DNA of 64,000 nt, taken from contig JAIQGK010000011.1 in NCBI GenBank assembly GCA_020072645.1, forward strand, positions 1 to 64,000, in the 5' to 3' direction. Position 1 is the stretch's first letter. Every line of letters starts with the position of its first letter. The translations under genes and the position numbers were made by a program. Under the pieces are notes generated by a model that saw nothing but the letters and a program-made list of their open reading frames with translations, ran no database searches and had not been told where the DNA came from. Shown piece by piece: positions 8,280 to 16,245 of the stretch. Origin of the DNA: Terriglobia bacterium. GTDB taxonomy: Bacteria; Acidobacteriota; Terriglobia; Terriglobales; Acidobacteriaceae.

Positions 8280-8642
8280 ATGGCTGCCCTTGATGCTGCC
8301 CAAAAGGCCCAGATTTATCGCATTCTGTACCGCCTGAACTTTTCCTTCGCGCGGATTGTGGACTCCTGCCGTGAACTGCAGGAGACCGGTGTCTTCAGGA
8401 CTAAATTTACCCGGCTGCACCAGGCGTTCGCGCAAGAGCTGCAGGCGGAGATAAATGAAGAGGTGCTCGGCATTTTGCAAGGCATCGAATCGGACGACCA
8501 GTACCGTTTTGGAAAGGTAAGAGACGCGCGTGACAAGGAATTGCGCGACCCTGATGATGTTTTCATCCATGCCAAAGAACGCAGAAAGGAACTCGCCAGA
8601 CAGCGCAAGAAAAAGCCAAGGGGCAAAAAGCGAGTTGGCTAG
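8280..8642 (+). CDS. Small helical basic-tailed protein, unknown function
   Basis: A 120-residue soluble protein beginning at an ATG preceded by GGAGA. The first 75 residues look mainly alpha-helical (RILYRLNFSFARIVDSCREL, then FAQELQAEINEEVLGIL). The tail is strongly basic (KERRKELARQRKKKPRGKK), which could bind nucleic acid. It is divergent from the XRE regulator 77 bases away and may be controlled by it. I do not recognise the family. A toxin-antitoxin or phage-remnant origin is possible but unsupported. Confidence 0.6.
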   Translation: MAALDAAQKAQIYRILYRLNFSFARIVDSCRELQETGVFRTKFTRLHQAFAQELQAEINEEVLGILQGIESDDQYRFGKVRDARDKELRDPDDVFIHAKERRKELARQRKKKPRGKKRVG

Positions 8643-8690
8643 AAGCCGTCTTTCTTCTCGCAATGACAGCCAAATGGTAAACTTAAGAGT

Positions 8691-8721
8691 TTGCCCTGCT
8701 CGATCAGACTCTTCATATAGT
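8691..8721 (+). promoter_or_regulatory. Possible promoter of the acyl-CoA operon
   Basis: TTGCCC (8691-8696) and TATAGT (8716-8721) are spaced 19 bases apart, 12 bases before the thiolase start. The -10 is good and the spacing slightly long for a housekeeping sigma factor. Confidence 0.35.
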
Positions 8722-8732
8722 AGGTTTCTCAT

Positions 8733-9935
8733 ATGGCACAAGCTACAGACATTGCAATCGTAAGCGGCGCGCGCACGCCCATGGGCCGCTATTGCGGCAA
8801 ATTGCGCGACTTTACCGCTATGGACCTGGCCGCGGTCGCCAGCCAGGAAGCAATCCGGCGTTCCGGCGTCGATCCCAAAGAATTTGACCATGCCGTCTTT
8901 GGCAATGCGCAACAAACATCAGGCGACTCGCTCTATGGCGCGCGGCATGTTGCGCTCAAGGCCGGGCTGCCCATTGAAACGCCCGCGCTTACCGTGAACC
9001 GCCTTTGCGGATCGGGCATGCAGTCGCTGGTGAACGCCGCGCAGATGATCCAACTGGGTGAAGCCAACACAGTGCTGGCCGGCGGAATGGAATCCATGTC
9101 GCAGGCGCCTCATGTGGTCCGGGGCGCGCGCTGGGGCCTTGGCCTGGGTGAAGGCAAACTGGAAGACTCGCTCATGGTGGCGCTGCTGGACACGTATTGC
9201 GGACTTTACATGGCGAACACCGCTGAACTTTATGCCGAGCAGCAGGGCATCACGCGCCAGCACATGGACGAATTTTCTCTTCAGTCGCAGCAGAAAGCCG
9301 GCGCGGCGCAGAAGGCCTGCCGCCTGGCGGAAGAGATTGTTCCGGTGGCGCTCAAGAACCGCAAAGGCGAACCCACAGGCGAGATGTTTGAGAAAGACGA
9401 CCACCTGCGTCCTGAGACAACGATGGAAGGTCTGGCCAAACTGAAGGCTGCTTTCGGCAAAAATGGGACTGTCACGGCGGGCAATGCCAGCGGCATCGTG
9501 GATGGCGGCGCAGCCGTGGTGATGATGACTCTTGCTCAGGCTGAAAAACGCGGTCTTAAGCCCATGGGCCGCATCGTGAGCTGGGGTATTGCCGGCGTCG
9601 ATCCCAAGATCATGGGCAGCGGCCCCGTGCCGAGTACGCGCGCGGCGCTCAAGAAAGCCGGGCTAAAGCTGGATGAAATTGACCTGATCGAAGTCAACGA
9701 GGCGTTTGCCGGACAGTATCTTGCCGTCGAAAAAGAGCTTGGCCTTGATCGCAACAAAGTGAACGTCAACGGCGGCGCGATTGCCCTTGGTCATCCGCTG
9801 GGAGCCACAGGCACGCGGCTGGTGATTACGCTGTTGCACGAGTTGCGGCGTCGCAAAGCCCAGTATGGCCTGGCGACGGCATGCATCGGCGGCGGACAGG
9901 GAATTGCGATGATTGTGGAGAATTTGCAGCGGTAA
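8733..9935 (+). CDS. Acetyl-CoA acetyltransferase (thiolase)
   Basis: A 400-residue thiolase that condenses two acetyl-CoA to acetoacetyl-CoA or performs the reverse cleavage. The acylated Cys is residue 92 in NRLCGSGMQ; the catalytic His lies in GHPLGATG and the second Cys in CIGGGQG near the C-terminus. NEAFAGQYLAVEKELG is the usual thiolase segment. It heads a run with a hydroxyacyl-CoA dehydrogenase and an enoyl-CoA hydratase, so the likely role is C4 acyl-CoA interconversion or the end of beta-oxidation. Whether the physiological direction is synthetic or degradative cannot be decided from sequence. Confidence 0.93.
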   Translation: MAQATDIAIVSGARTPMGRYCGKLRDFTAMDLAAVASQEAIRRSGVDPKEFDHAVFGNAQQTSGDSLYGARHVALKAGLPIETPALTVNRLCGSGMQSLVNAAQMIQLGEANTVLAGGMESMSQAPHVVRGARWGLGLGEGKLEDSLMVALLDTYCGLYMANTAELYAEQQGITRQHMDEFSLQSQQKAGAAQKACRLAEEIVPVALKNRKGEPTGEMFEKDDHLRPETTMEGLAKLKAAFGKNGTVTAGNASGIVDGGAAVVMMTLAQAEKRGLKPMGRIVSWGIAGVDPKIMGSGPVPSTRAALKKAGLKLDEIDLIEVNEAFAGQYLAVEKELGLDRNKVNVNGGAIALGHPLGATGTRLVITLLHELRRRKAQYGLATACIGGGQGIAMIVENLQR

Positions 9936-9941
9936 AAAATC

Positions 9942-10073
9942 TTTACCACAGAGGCCGCAGAGGAACACTGAGGAGTTTCTTCTTTGCTTCTGGCAGTGTT
10001 TGCTTCGCCGAGTTTTTCGGGTTTGAATCTCAGGATAAGACCTCCGTGATCCTCTGTGTCCTCTGTGGTTAAA
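9942..10073. repeat. Foldback repeat with CCACAGAGG ends
   Basis: The intergenic region between thiolase and dehydrogenase starts with TTTACCACAGAGG (9942-9954) and ends with the inverted CCTCTGTGGTTAAA (10060-10073). Inner copies of CAGAGG and CCTCTG repeat the motif. This is a roughly 130-bp palindromic element with no coding capacity, probably a dispersed genomic repeat. It sits within the operon and could form a stem in the transcript. Confidence 0.7.
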
Positions 10074-10083
10074 AAGGAAAATC

Positions 10084-10974
10084 ATGACGATTAAAAAAGT
10101 TGGTGTTCTCGGTTGCGGTCTGATGGGCTCAGGCATTGCCCAGGTCAGCGCTGTTGCCGGTTATGACGTTACCGTGCTGGAGCAGGAACAGAAGTTTCTC
10201 GATAAAGGCTTTGCCGGCATCGAAAAGTCGCTGGCCAAGTTTGCCGAGAAGCCGGAGAAGACCGGTATCACTCCGGAGAAGGCCAAGGAATCCCGCGCAC
10301 GCATCAAGGGAACGACTAGCCAGAAGGACCTCGCCGATTGCGACATCATCATTGAAGCCATTATTGAGAACGTGGATGTGAAGAAGAAGACATTTGCGGA
10401 GCTCGATGCCATCGTAAAAAAAGAGGCCATCTTCGCCAGCAACACCTCTTCTATTTCCATTACTGAGGTTGCTGCTGCCACCAGGCGCGCTGACCGATTT
10501 GTGGGCCTGCACTTCTTCAATCCTGTCCCACTGATGAAGCTGGTGGAAGTGGTGCGCACCATCGCTACGGACAACGCCGCGTTTGAAACAGCCTATGAAT
10601 TCGGCAAGAGCCTGGGAAAAATTCCTGTCCGCACCAGTGACAAGACTGGTTTCATCGTAAACCGGCTGCTGGTGCCATACATGCTTGACGCGATCCGTGC
10701 CTATGAAGAAGGCGTGGGCTCGATTCCGGATATCGACAACGCCATGAAGATGGGCTGCGGTTACCCCATGGGCCCGTTCACGCTGCTGGATTTTGTGGGA
10801 CTCGACACGACTTATTACATTACCCACGTGATGTTTGACGAGTTTCGCGAACGTCGCTTTGCCTCGCCGCCATTGCTCAAGCGGCTGGTAATGGCCGGCT
10901 GGTACGGCCGCAAGACAGGCAAAGGGTTTTACGATTACGCAGATCCAAATAATCCTGTAGCGCAGAAATTCTAA
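10084..10974 (+). CDS. hbd: 3-hydroxybutyryl-CoA dehydrogenase
   Basis: A 296-residue enzyme interconverting acetoacetyl-CoA and 3-hydroxybutyryl-CoA with NAD(P). The Rossmann motif GCGLMGSG starts at residue 10. ASNTSSISI and GLHFFNPVPLMKLVE carry the catalytic Ser/Asn and His. The C-terminal helical domain has DKTGFIVNRLLVPYM and GCGYPMGPFTLLDFVGLD. The length matches stand-alone short enzymes rather than large FadB fusions. It is followed after three bases by a small membrane protein and then the enoyl-CoA hydratase, implying one transcript. Confidence 0.93.
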   Translation: MTIKKVGVLGCGLMGSGIAQVSAVAGYDVTVLEQEQKFLDKGFAGIEKSLAKFAEKPEKTGITPEKAKESRARIKGTTSQKDLADCDIIIEAIIENVDVKKKTFAELDAIVKKEAIFASNTSSISITEVAAATRRADRFVGLHFFNPVPLMKLVEVVRTIATDNAAFETAYEFGKSLGKIPVRTSDKTGFIVNRLLVPYMLDAIRAYEEGVGSIPDIDNAMKMGCGYPMGPFTLLDFVGLDTTYYITHVMFDEFRERRFASPPLLKRLVMAGWYGRKTGKGFYDYADPNNPVAQKF

Positions 10975-10977
10975 TTC

Positions 10978-11376
10978 ATGCCGCGCCCCGGATTGGTCAC
11001 GACCGTTGCAGTTGGTGAGAGCATCGCCGCAGTGGCTTTTGTCTTGGTGCTTGCCGATCTGATTCGTGGCGCAAAAGGCACTGGGTATTTTCCTGTCATG
11101 GGAACGGTGCTGGAGATTGGGCTGATTGTGCTCGTGCTCGCCACTGCTGTTGCCCTTTGGAAAGGCAAACGGTGGGGCTGGTGGCTGGCCTTGATCATCG
11201 ACCTGCTCGGCGCAGTTATTTTCTTATGGGATCCGGTTGAGCGCCACGTCTGGCCTGACGTCGACGAATTGGTCTTTATTGTCCTTTTCGTGGTGTTGCT
11301 TGCATTGTTGCTCCTGCCGCAGGCTCGCAGTTTCTTTTTTGGCCGAAACGAAGCGCGTGTGTTCAAAGAGTCATAA
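10978..11376 (+). CDS. Small membrane protein inside the acyl-CoA operon
   Basis: A 132-residue protein with about four hydrophobic helices (residues 8-27, 40-60, 68-86, 97-115). The loop KGKRWGWW is notable. The ATG lies three bases after the dehydrogenase stop and the stop two bases before the next ATG, so it is translated as part of the operon. No known family or catalytic motif is recognised. Its place suggests a link to lipid metabolism, but nothing in the protein shows one. Confidence 0.65.
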   Translation: MPRPGLVTTVAVGESIAAVAFVLVLADLIRGAKGTGYFPVMGTVLEIGLIVLVLATAVALWKGKRWGWWLALIIDLLGAVIFLWDPVERHVWPDVDELVFIVLFVVLLALLLLPQARSFFFGRNEARVFKES

Positions 11377-11378
11377 CC

Positions 11379-12155
11379 ATGGAAAACCTTAAACTCGAAA
11401 AGAAAAACACTATCGCTTACGTCACCATCGACCGTCCCAAGGTGCTCAATGCCCTGAACATGGCGACCATGCAGGAACTGTGGCAGGTCTTCACCGATCT
11501 GAAAGATGACAAGCAGATTCGTGTCGTCATCCTCACCGGTAGCGGAGAGAAAGCTTTTGTTGCCGGCGCCGACATCAACGAATTGGCGAAGAACGATCCC
11601 GTTGTGGCCAAGGCATACACGCACAAGGGACAGGCCACGCTTGACCTGATCGAGAACCTTGGCAAGCCGGTGATCGGCTGCATCAATGGCTTCGCCCTGG
11701 GCGGCGGATGCGAGATCGCCATGGCCTGCACTATGCGCTTGGCCAGCGAGAACGCAAAGCTCGGCCAGCCCGAAGTTAAACTCGGCCTCATTCCCGGTTA
11801 TGGAGGAACGCAGAGGCTGCCACGACTGGTCGGCACGGGACTTGCCATGCAGATTCTTCTCACCGGAGAGATGATTACAGCACAGGAAGCGCATCGCATC
11901 GGCCTGTTGAATGAAGTTGTTCCGGCTGACCGGCTCATTCCGCGCGCTGAAGAGATTGCGCAGAAGATCATCGGCATGGCTCCGCTGGCCATCCAGTACT
12001 GCATGGAAGCAGTGAACCAGGGCATGAACATGACGTTGCCTGAGGGCCTCTTTCTTGAAGCGACTCTCTTCGGCATGTGCTGCGCCACCGAAGACAAGCG
12101 AGAAGGCACCACGGCCTTTCTTGAAAAGCGCGCCGCGAATTTCCAGGGCAAGTAA
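11379..12155 (+). CDS. Enoyl-CoA hydratase (crotonase)
   Basis: A 258-residue crotonase-fold enzyme that adds water to crotonyl-CoA and other enoyl-CoAs. The oxyanion-hole segments are AFVAGADINELA and GFALGGGCEIAMAC, and the two catalytic acids are expected in the latter and in GQPEVKLGLIPGYGG. The C-terminal EDKREGTTAFLEKR is typical of hydratases. It completes the thiolase-dehydrogenase-hydratase set upstream. The start ATG is two bases after the membrane protein's stop. Confidence 0.93.
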   Translation: MENLKLEKKNTIAYVTIDRPKVLNALNMATMQELWQVFTDLKDDKQIRVVILTGSGEKAFVAGADINELAKNDPVVAKAYTHKGQATLDLIENLGKPVIGCINGFALGGGCEIAMACTMRLASENAKLGQPEVKLGLIPGYGGTQRLPRLVGTGLAMQILLTGEMITAQEAHRIGLLNEVVPADRLIPRAEEIAQKIIGMAPLAIQYCMEAVNQGMNMTLPEGLFLEATLFGMCCATEDKREGTTAFLEKRAANFQGK

Positions 12156-12157
12156 CC

Positions 12158-12427
12158 ATGCATCCAGACTGGGAACCGGACAAGCTTGCCACCGCCGCCA
12201 TTTTCTATAACCTGCATGAAGCGGACATCGCCAAGGGCCTGCTGGACTCCTGTGGGGTAGACTGTTTCCTGTGCGATGAACACATGCACCGCGTTCATCC
12301 GCTGACCAGTGAAATCATTGGCGGCGTGCGGCTTCAGGTTGCGCAACAGGATATTGAGTTGGCCAAAGAGCTGCTCAAGGAATACATACCACCCGAGGAT
12401 CCCTCAGGCCCCGGGCGGATAGAATGA
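12158..12427 (+). CDS. DUF2007-like putative signalling protein
   Basis: An 89-residue soluble protein. The segment LATAAIFYNLHEADIAKGLL, the central GVDCFLCDEH and the later IGGVRLQVAQQDIELAKELL match the ferredoxin-like fold of DUF2007 proteins, described as putative prokaryotic signal-transducing proteins. The mechanism is unknown. It starts two bases after the hydratase stop and ends just before the ribH fusion, so it bridges the acyl-CoA and riboflavin parts of the same transcript. Confidence 0.75.
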   Translation: MHPDWEPDKLATAAIFYNLHEADIAKGLLDSCGVDCFLCDEHMHRVHPLTSEIIGGVRLQVAQQDIELAKELLKEYIPPEDPSGPGRIE

Positions 12428-12434
12428 CTGATTG

Positions 12435-13310
12435 ATGATTAAGGGCATTACCACAATCCGCCACGTCGCCGGCAGCAAAGAGTTCAAGGCGCTCAGCAAA
12501 CTATTTGACGCCATGGGATTCGAGCGCGGAACTCCGTGGAAGACCGCGCGCGGCCAGGGCGCACCGTTCAAAGTGCCGCTCGGGCAGGTTGAGTTCGTTG
12601 AAGGCCTTGAAACCATCCATGCCGATATCTGGATTGAGGTTACAGACCTAGATTCGATTCGCGACGTGCTGGCAAAAGAAAACGTCAAGGGCGCGGACAA
12701 AATCCAGCAGACGGCATGGGATTCACGGTTTCTGGTAGCTGAACCCGCCAAAGGATCGAAAATCCTTTTCTGGCAGAAAAACCGTCCCAGTCAGGAAGCG
12801 ATTGAAGGTGAACTCAACGCTCACGGCATGCGCTTTGGCGTGGTGGTGAGCCGATGGAACTCGCTCATCACGGAGCGACTTCTTCAAGGCGCGCTCGACG
12901 GGCTGCGCCGCAGCGGCGCTCGCACAGAAGATATTACAGTCGTCCGAGTGCCGGGAGCATTTGAAATTCCATCGCAGGCGCGCACGCTGGCTGAGAGTGG
13001 AAAATACGATGCCATCGTCACTCTGGGTTGTTTGATCCGCGGCGAAACCACGCATTACGAGCACATCTCCACTGAAGTCACGCGGGGCATCGGGCAGTCG
13101 GCACAGGAAACCGGCGTGCCGCACACTTATGGTGTGCTGACCTGTGAGAACCTTGAGCAAGCGCTGGATCGCGCAGGGCTGAAGGCCGGCAACAAGGGTT
13201 TTGAAGCAGCCGTTTCCGCCATTGAGATGGTGAGCCTGCAGCGGAAGACGCAAAGCCGTGCGAAGGCGAAAGCCACGTCTAGAAAAAAGACGAAGAGCAA
13301 AGGTCGCTAA
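12435..13310 (+). CDS. ribH: Glyoxalase-like domain fused to lumazine synthase
   Basis: About 291 residues. Residues 1-117 resemble a VOC/glyoxalase-type fold (DIWIEVTDLDSIRDVLAKE and a closing ILFWQKN strand). From about residue 125 a complete 6,7-dimethyl-8-ribityllumazine synthase follows: RFGVVVSRWNSLITERLL, VPGAFEIP, TLGCLIRGETTHYEH with the catalytic His, then GVLTCENLEQALDR. The tail is Lys/Arg-rich. Lumazine synthase makes the riboflavin precursor and is normally about 155 residues. No stop, credible start codon or well-spaced ribosome-binding site separates the halves, so a genuine fusion is the simplest reading. I use the ATG at 12435; an in-frame TTG lies just before. The stop directly abuts nusB. 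Confidence 0.85.
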   Translation: MIKGITTIRHVAGSKEFKALSKLFDAMGFERGTPWKTARGQGAPFKVPLGQVEFVEGLETIHADIWIEVTDLDSIRDVLAKENVKGADKIQQTAWDSRFLVAEPAKGSKILFWQKNRPSQEAIEGELNAHGMRFGVVVSRWNSLITERLLQGALDGLRRSGARTEDITVVRVPGAFEIPSQARTLAESGKYDAIVTLGCLIRGETTHYEHISTEVTRGIGQSAQETGVPHTYGVLTCENLEQALDRAGLKAGNKGFEAAVSAIEMVSLQRKTQSRAKAKATSRKKTKSKGR

Positions 13311-13742
13311 ATGGGGACCCGACGTAAATCTCGAGAACTCTGCCTGCAAATGCTCTTTCAGTGGGACATGGGAAAGCAAGCGCCGGAGCACGTGAAAAAG
13401 ACTTTCTGGTCGGAGCGCGGAGAAGTGGATGAAGAGACGCGCAACTTTGCCGATGACATCTTCCAGATCGCCGTTGACCGCCAGCAGGAAATAGATGACC
13501 TGATCCAGAAGCACGCTCAGCACTGGCGCATGGAGCGCATGGCAGCGGTGGACCGCAACGTCCTGCGCACGGGCGTGGCCGAGTTCCTGGGCCCATATCA
13601 CACGCCCCGCCCGGTGGTGATCAATGAAGCGCTGGAAATCGCGCGCAAGTTTTCCGCCCCTGAGTCCGTGCAGTTCATCAATGGCGTGCTGGATTCGGTG
13701 GGGAAAGAGCTCTCATCTTCTGTAATCCCGAAGCGAAGCTGA
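13311..13742 (+). CDS. nusB: Transcription antitermination factor NusB
   Basis: A 143-residue all-helical NusB, which with NusE (S10) binds boxA RNA and supports rRNA antitermination. TRRKSRELCLQMLFQWD at the N-terminus and ERMAAVDRNVLRTGVAEFL and VINEALEIARKFS later are characteristic. The ribH-nusB order is common in bacteria. The start ATG follows the ribH stop with no gap. The last codons (VIPKRS) are encoded by a copy of the dispersed CCCGAAGCG repeat, so the original C-terminus may have been replaced. Confidence 0.93.
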   Translation: MGTRRKSRELCLQMLFQWDMGKQAPEHVKKTFWSERGEVDEETRNFADDIFQIAVDRQQEIDDLIQKHAQHWRMERMAAVDRNVLRTGVAEFLGPYHTPRPVVINEALEIARKFSAPESVQFINGVLDSVGKELSSSVIPKRS

Positions 13743-13866
13743 GGGATCCCTTTCCCCTCAAGAATATTCTGCTTCTCCGCATGCAAGTTGCAGCTTGTTA
13801 GACATCAAGAACTCTGTGGCAATAGGGCTCCCTCACCCCGCTGTGCGGGATTCGGGATTTCAGAAG
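13722..13866. repeat. Degenerate copies of the GAAATCCCGA/GAGGGATC repeat
   Basis: ATCCCGAAGCGAAGCTGAGG (from 13724) overlaps the nusB 3-prime end, and GGATTCGGGATTTCAG ends at about 13865 in inverted orientation. They are decayed ends of the foldback family seen intact at 16057 and 30110. The interior carries no gene. Confidence 0.55.
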
Positions 13867-13936
13867 CAGCAATGCTAAAATAAAGCACTTCATCGCCTCT
13901 GGTACCGCAATACATAAATACTGACGGACTTTCGCA

Positions 13937-14974
13937 TTGAAAAAGACTTCGATCACATACGCCGACAGCGGCGTTGACATTGACCGCGCCGACCGCGCCA
14001 AGCAGCGCATTAAGTACCTGGCTCATCGCACGTTCACGCCGGGAGTAGTGAGCGAGATCGGCGGCTTCGGCGGCATGTTCGCCATTGACAAGAAAAAGTT
14101 TCGCGACCCCGTGCTGGTTTCCAGCGTTGACGGCGTCGGCACCAAGCTCAAAGTCGCTTTCATGATGAACCTGCATCACACCGTGGGCGGCGACCTGGTA
14201 AACCACTGCGTGAATGACATTGCCGTGCAGGGGGCAACGCCTCTTTTCTTCATGGATTACCTTGCCACCGGCTCGCTTGATCCGGAGATTGCGGAAAAGA
14301 TTGTTGAAGGCATGGCCGACGCCTGCCGGCACAACGGCTGCGCGCTGATCGGTGGTGAAACGGCTGAGATGCCGGGTTTCTACCACAAAGGCGAATACGA
14401 TCTGGCTGGTTTTATTGTTGGTGTGGTGGAAAAAAGTAAAATCATCACCGGCGAGAACGTTGAAGTCGGAGACGTGCTGGTGGGATTGCCTTCCAACGGC
14501 TTGCATACCAACGGATACTCCCTGGCCCGCAAATTGTTTTTCGATGTCGCCAAATACACGCCCGATACCTACGTGAACGAAATGAAAGCCAAAGCCGGCG
14601 CCGAGCTCATGCATACGCACAAGAGTTACTGGCCGGTGCTGAAGAAGCTGATTGCGGCTGAGCTGGTGCATGCCATGGCGCACATCACCGGCGGCGGTAT
14701 TACGGACAATCTGCCGCGCGTGCTGCCCAAAGGCACCGGAGCGGTGGTGGAAATGGGCACATGGCCTATTCTGCCGGTGTTTACCCACATGCAGCACATT
14801 GGCAACGTGCCGCAGGAAGACATGATGCGGACCTTCAACATGGGGATCGGCATGGTGCTGGTGGTGCCGGCAAAAAAGTTCAAGCGTGTGCAATCCATGA
14901 TTGAAAAGATGGGCGAGAAAGCTTATCTCATCGGGCGGATCGTCAAGGGCGACCGCAAAGTCCACTACGCATAA
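13937..14974 (+). CDS. purM: Phosphoribosylformylglycinamidine cyclo-ligase
   Basis: A 345-residue AIR synthetase that closes the imidazole ring in purine synthesis using ATP. ITYADSGVDID, the nucleotide-binding SSVDGVGTKLKVA, NDIAVQGATPLFFMDYLA, ALIGGETAEMPGFY and HITGGGITDNLPR are signature segments. The start is a TTG at 13937, supported because it places KTSITYADSGVDID at the usual N-terminal distance. It is followed after one base by purN and then dut, forming a nucleotide operon. Confidence 0.95.
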   Translation: MKKTSITYADSGVDIDRADRAKQRIKYLAHRTFTPGVVSEIGGFGGMFAIDKKKFRDPVLVSSVDGVGTKLKVAFMMNLHHTVGGDLVNHCVNDIAVQGATPLFFMDYLATGSLDPEIAEKIVEGMADACRHNGCALIGGETAEMPGFYHKGEYDLAGFIVGVVEKSKIITGENVEVGDVLVGLPSNGLHTNGYSLARKLFFDVAKYTPDTYVNEMKAKAGAELMHTHKSYWPVLKKLIAAELVHAMAHITGGGITDNLPRVLPKGTGAVVEMGTWPILPVFTHMQHIGNVPQEDMMRTFNMGIGMVLVVPAKKFKRVQSMIEKMGEKAYLIGRIVKGDRKVHYA

Positions 14975-14975
14975 C

Positions 14976-15605
14976 ATGGCTACCCTGAAAAAATTGGGAA
15001 TCCTGCTTTCCGGCCGTGGCTCGAATTTTGAGGCCATTGCGGATTTCATAAAAGCCGGAAGGCTTCACGCCGAAATCGCAATTGTAATTTCCAATCGCGC
15101 AGACGCTCCTGGCCTTGAGTCGGCAAAGCGGCGCGGTTTGAACGCCGTGTTGATAGCTTCCAAAGGCCGTGTCCGTGAGGAGCATGACGCGGACGTTATA
15201 GCGGCGCTGCATCATGCGCAAGTGGATTTGATCTGCCTGGCCGGCTATATGCGCCTGCTTTCACCTCACTTCATACAGGCTTTTCCCGATCGCATCGTCA
15301 ACATTCATCCGTCATTGTTACCGGCGTTCCCCGGCATGGACGCGCAGAAGCAGGCGCTGGAATATGGCGTGAAGGTGACCGGCTGTACCGTGCATTTTGT
15401 CGATGAGCATTTGGACAACGGCCCAATCATCTTGCAGAAGACCGTGCCTGTGCTGGATGGCGATGATGTAAATGCGCTCTCGGCCAGAATTCTGGAGCAG
15501 GAGCACGCGGCGTATTCAGAGGCCATTGGGCTGTTGCTCTCCGGCGAATTCGAGATTCAGGGCAGAGCGGTTGTGCGACGCCAAGTCCGTGCGGAGGGCA
15601 AGTAG
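14976..15605 (+). CDS. purN: Phosphoribosylglycinamide formyltransferase
   Basis: A 209-residue folate-dependent GAR transformylase, the third step of purine synthesis. The N-terminal LLSGRGSNFEA loop binds phosphoribosyl. Catalytic residues are Asn109 and His111 in IVNIHPSLLPAFPG and Asp147 in EHLDNGPI. The ATG at 14976 is one base after the purM stop; an earlier in-frame ATG lies inside purM and would add residues foreign to the family. The stop directly precedes the dut GTG start. Confidence 0.95.
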   Translation: MATLKKLGILLSGRGSNFEAIADFIKAGRLHAEIAIVISNRADAPGLESAKRRGLNAVLIASKGRVREEHDADVIAALHHAQVDLICLAGYMRLLSPHFIQAFPDRIVNIHPSLLPAFPGMDAQKQALEYGVKVTGCTVHFVDEHLDNGPIILQKTVPVLDGDDVNALSARILEQEHAAYSEAIGLLLSGEFEIQGRAVVRRQVRAEGK

Positions 15606-16037
15606 GTGCTTAGTGTGAAGTTGCTGTCTGCCGCTGCCAAGGCGCCCACAGTTGCACATCCGGGAGAAGACCTGGGCTATGACATTTACTCCGCTGAAAC
15701 CGTAACACTGGAAGGCCGCAGCCATGCCATCGTCTCCACCGGGATTGCTATTGAATGCACGTCTCCGACCGGTGAGCCAATGGGCGCGCTGCTTCGGGAT
15801 AAATCATCCATGGCTGCGCGGCGCTTGGTGCTGACCGGCGGCGTGATTGATTCGGGCTATCGCGGCGAGATCAAAGTCCTGATGGAAAATCTGAGTGACT
15901 TGCCCGCGACCATCCGCGCTGGCGATAAGATCGCCAACCTGATTCCTTATCCAGTGCTGACAGGCGAGGTCAAAGTCGTCGATGATCTGAATGAATCGAG
16001 CCGCAAGGCGGGTGGCTTTGGGTCTTCGGGACGGTAG
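15606..16037 (+). CDS. dut: dUTP diphosphatase
   Basis: A 143-residue trimeric-type dUTPase that hydrolyses dUTP to dUMP, keeping uracil out of DNA and feeding dTMP synthesis. The five family motifs are present in order: EDLGYDIYSA, LLRDKSSMA, GGVIDSGYRGEIKV, GDKIANLI and KAGGFGSSG. Motif 2 differs from the usual GRSSLA form. The start is GTG, immediately after the purN stop. It is the last gene of purM-purN-dut; a foldback repeat begins about 20 bases later. Confidence 0.92.
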   Translation: MLSVKLLSAAAKAPTVAHPGEDLGYDIYSAETVTLEGRSHAIVSTGIAIECTSPTGEPMGALLRDKSSMAARRLVLTGGVIDSGYRGEIKVLMENLSDLPATIRAGDKIANLIPYPVLTGEVKVVDDLNESSRKAGGFGSSGR

Positions 16038-16056
16038 GAGATAGTCGCCGGGCCTT

Positions 16057-16240
16057 TTCTGAAATCCCGAAGCGTAGCGAGGGATCGCTATAATTTGGTA
16101 ATTGAGTAATTTGGTAAATTAGAAACTTCGACCTGTGCGATTTGGCAATAGCCAAGTGTGCTTTCGAATTTACTAAATTACCGATTTACCCAATTACCAA
16201 ATTCAGCTATAGGGTTCCCTCGCTACGCTCGGGATTTCAC
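16057..16240. repeat. Foldback (MITE-like) element between dut and tyrS
   Basis: A roughly 184-bp inverted-repeat element. The left end TCTGAAATCCCGAAGCGTAG is mirrored by CTACGCTCGGGATTTCA at the right end (to 16239). The complementarity continues inward through AT-rich arms (AATTTGGTAATTGAGTAA versus TTACCCAATTACCAAATT). There is no coding frame. It ends six bases before the tyrS ATG, so the tyrS leader lies inside the element. Confidence 0.8.
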
Positions 16241-16245
16241 AAAAA

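Noticed and set aside
8181-8915. 244-residue minus-strand frame across the XRE intergenic region
   Set aside because: Covers the opposite strand of two better supported genes and lacks any recognisable domain.
13805-15049. 414-residue minus-strand frame opposite purM
   Set aside because: Antisense shadow caused by codon bias; composition is typical of a reversed coding strand.
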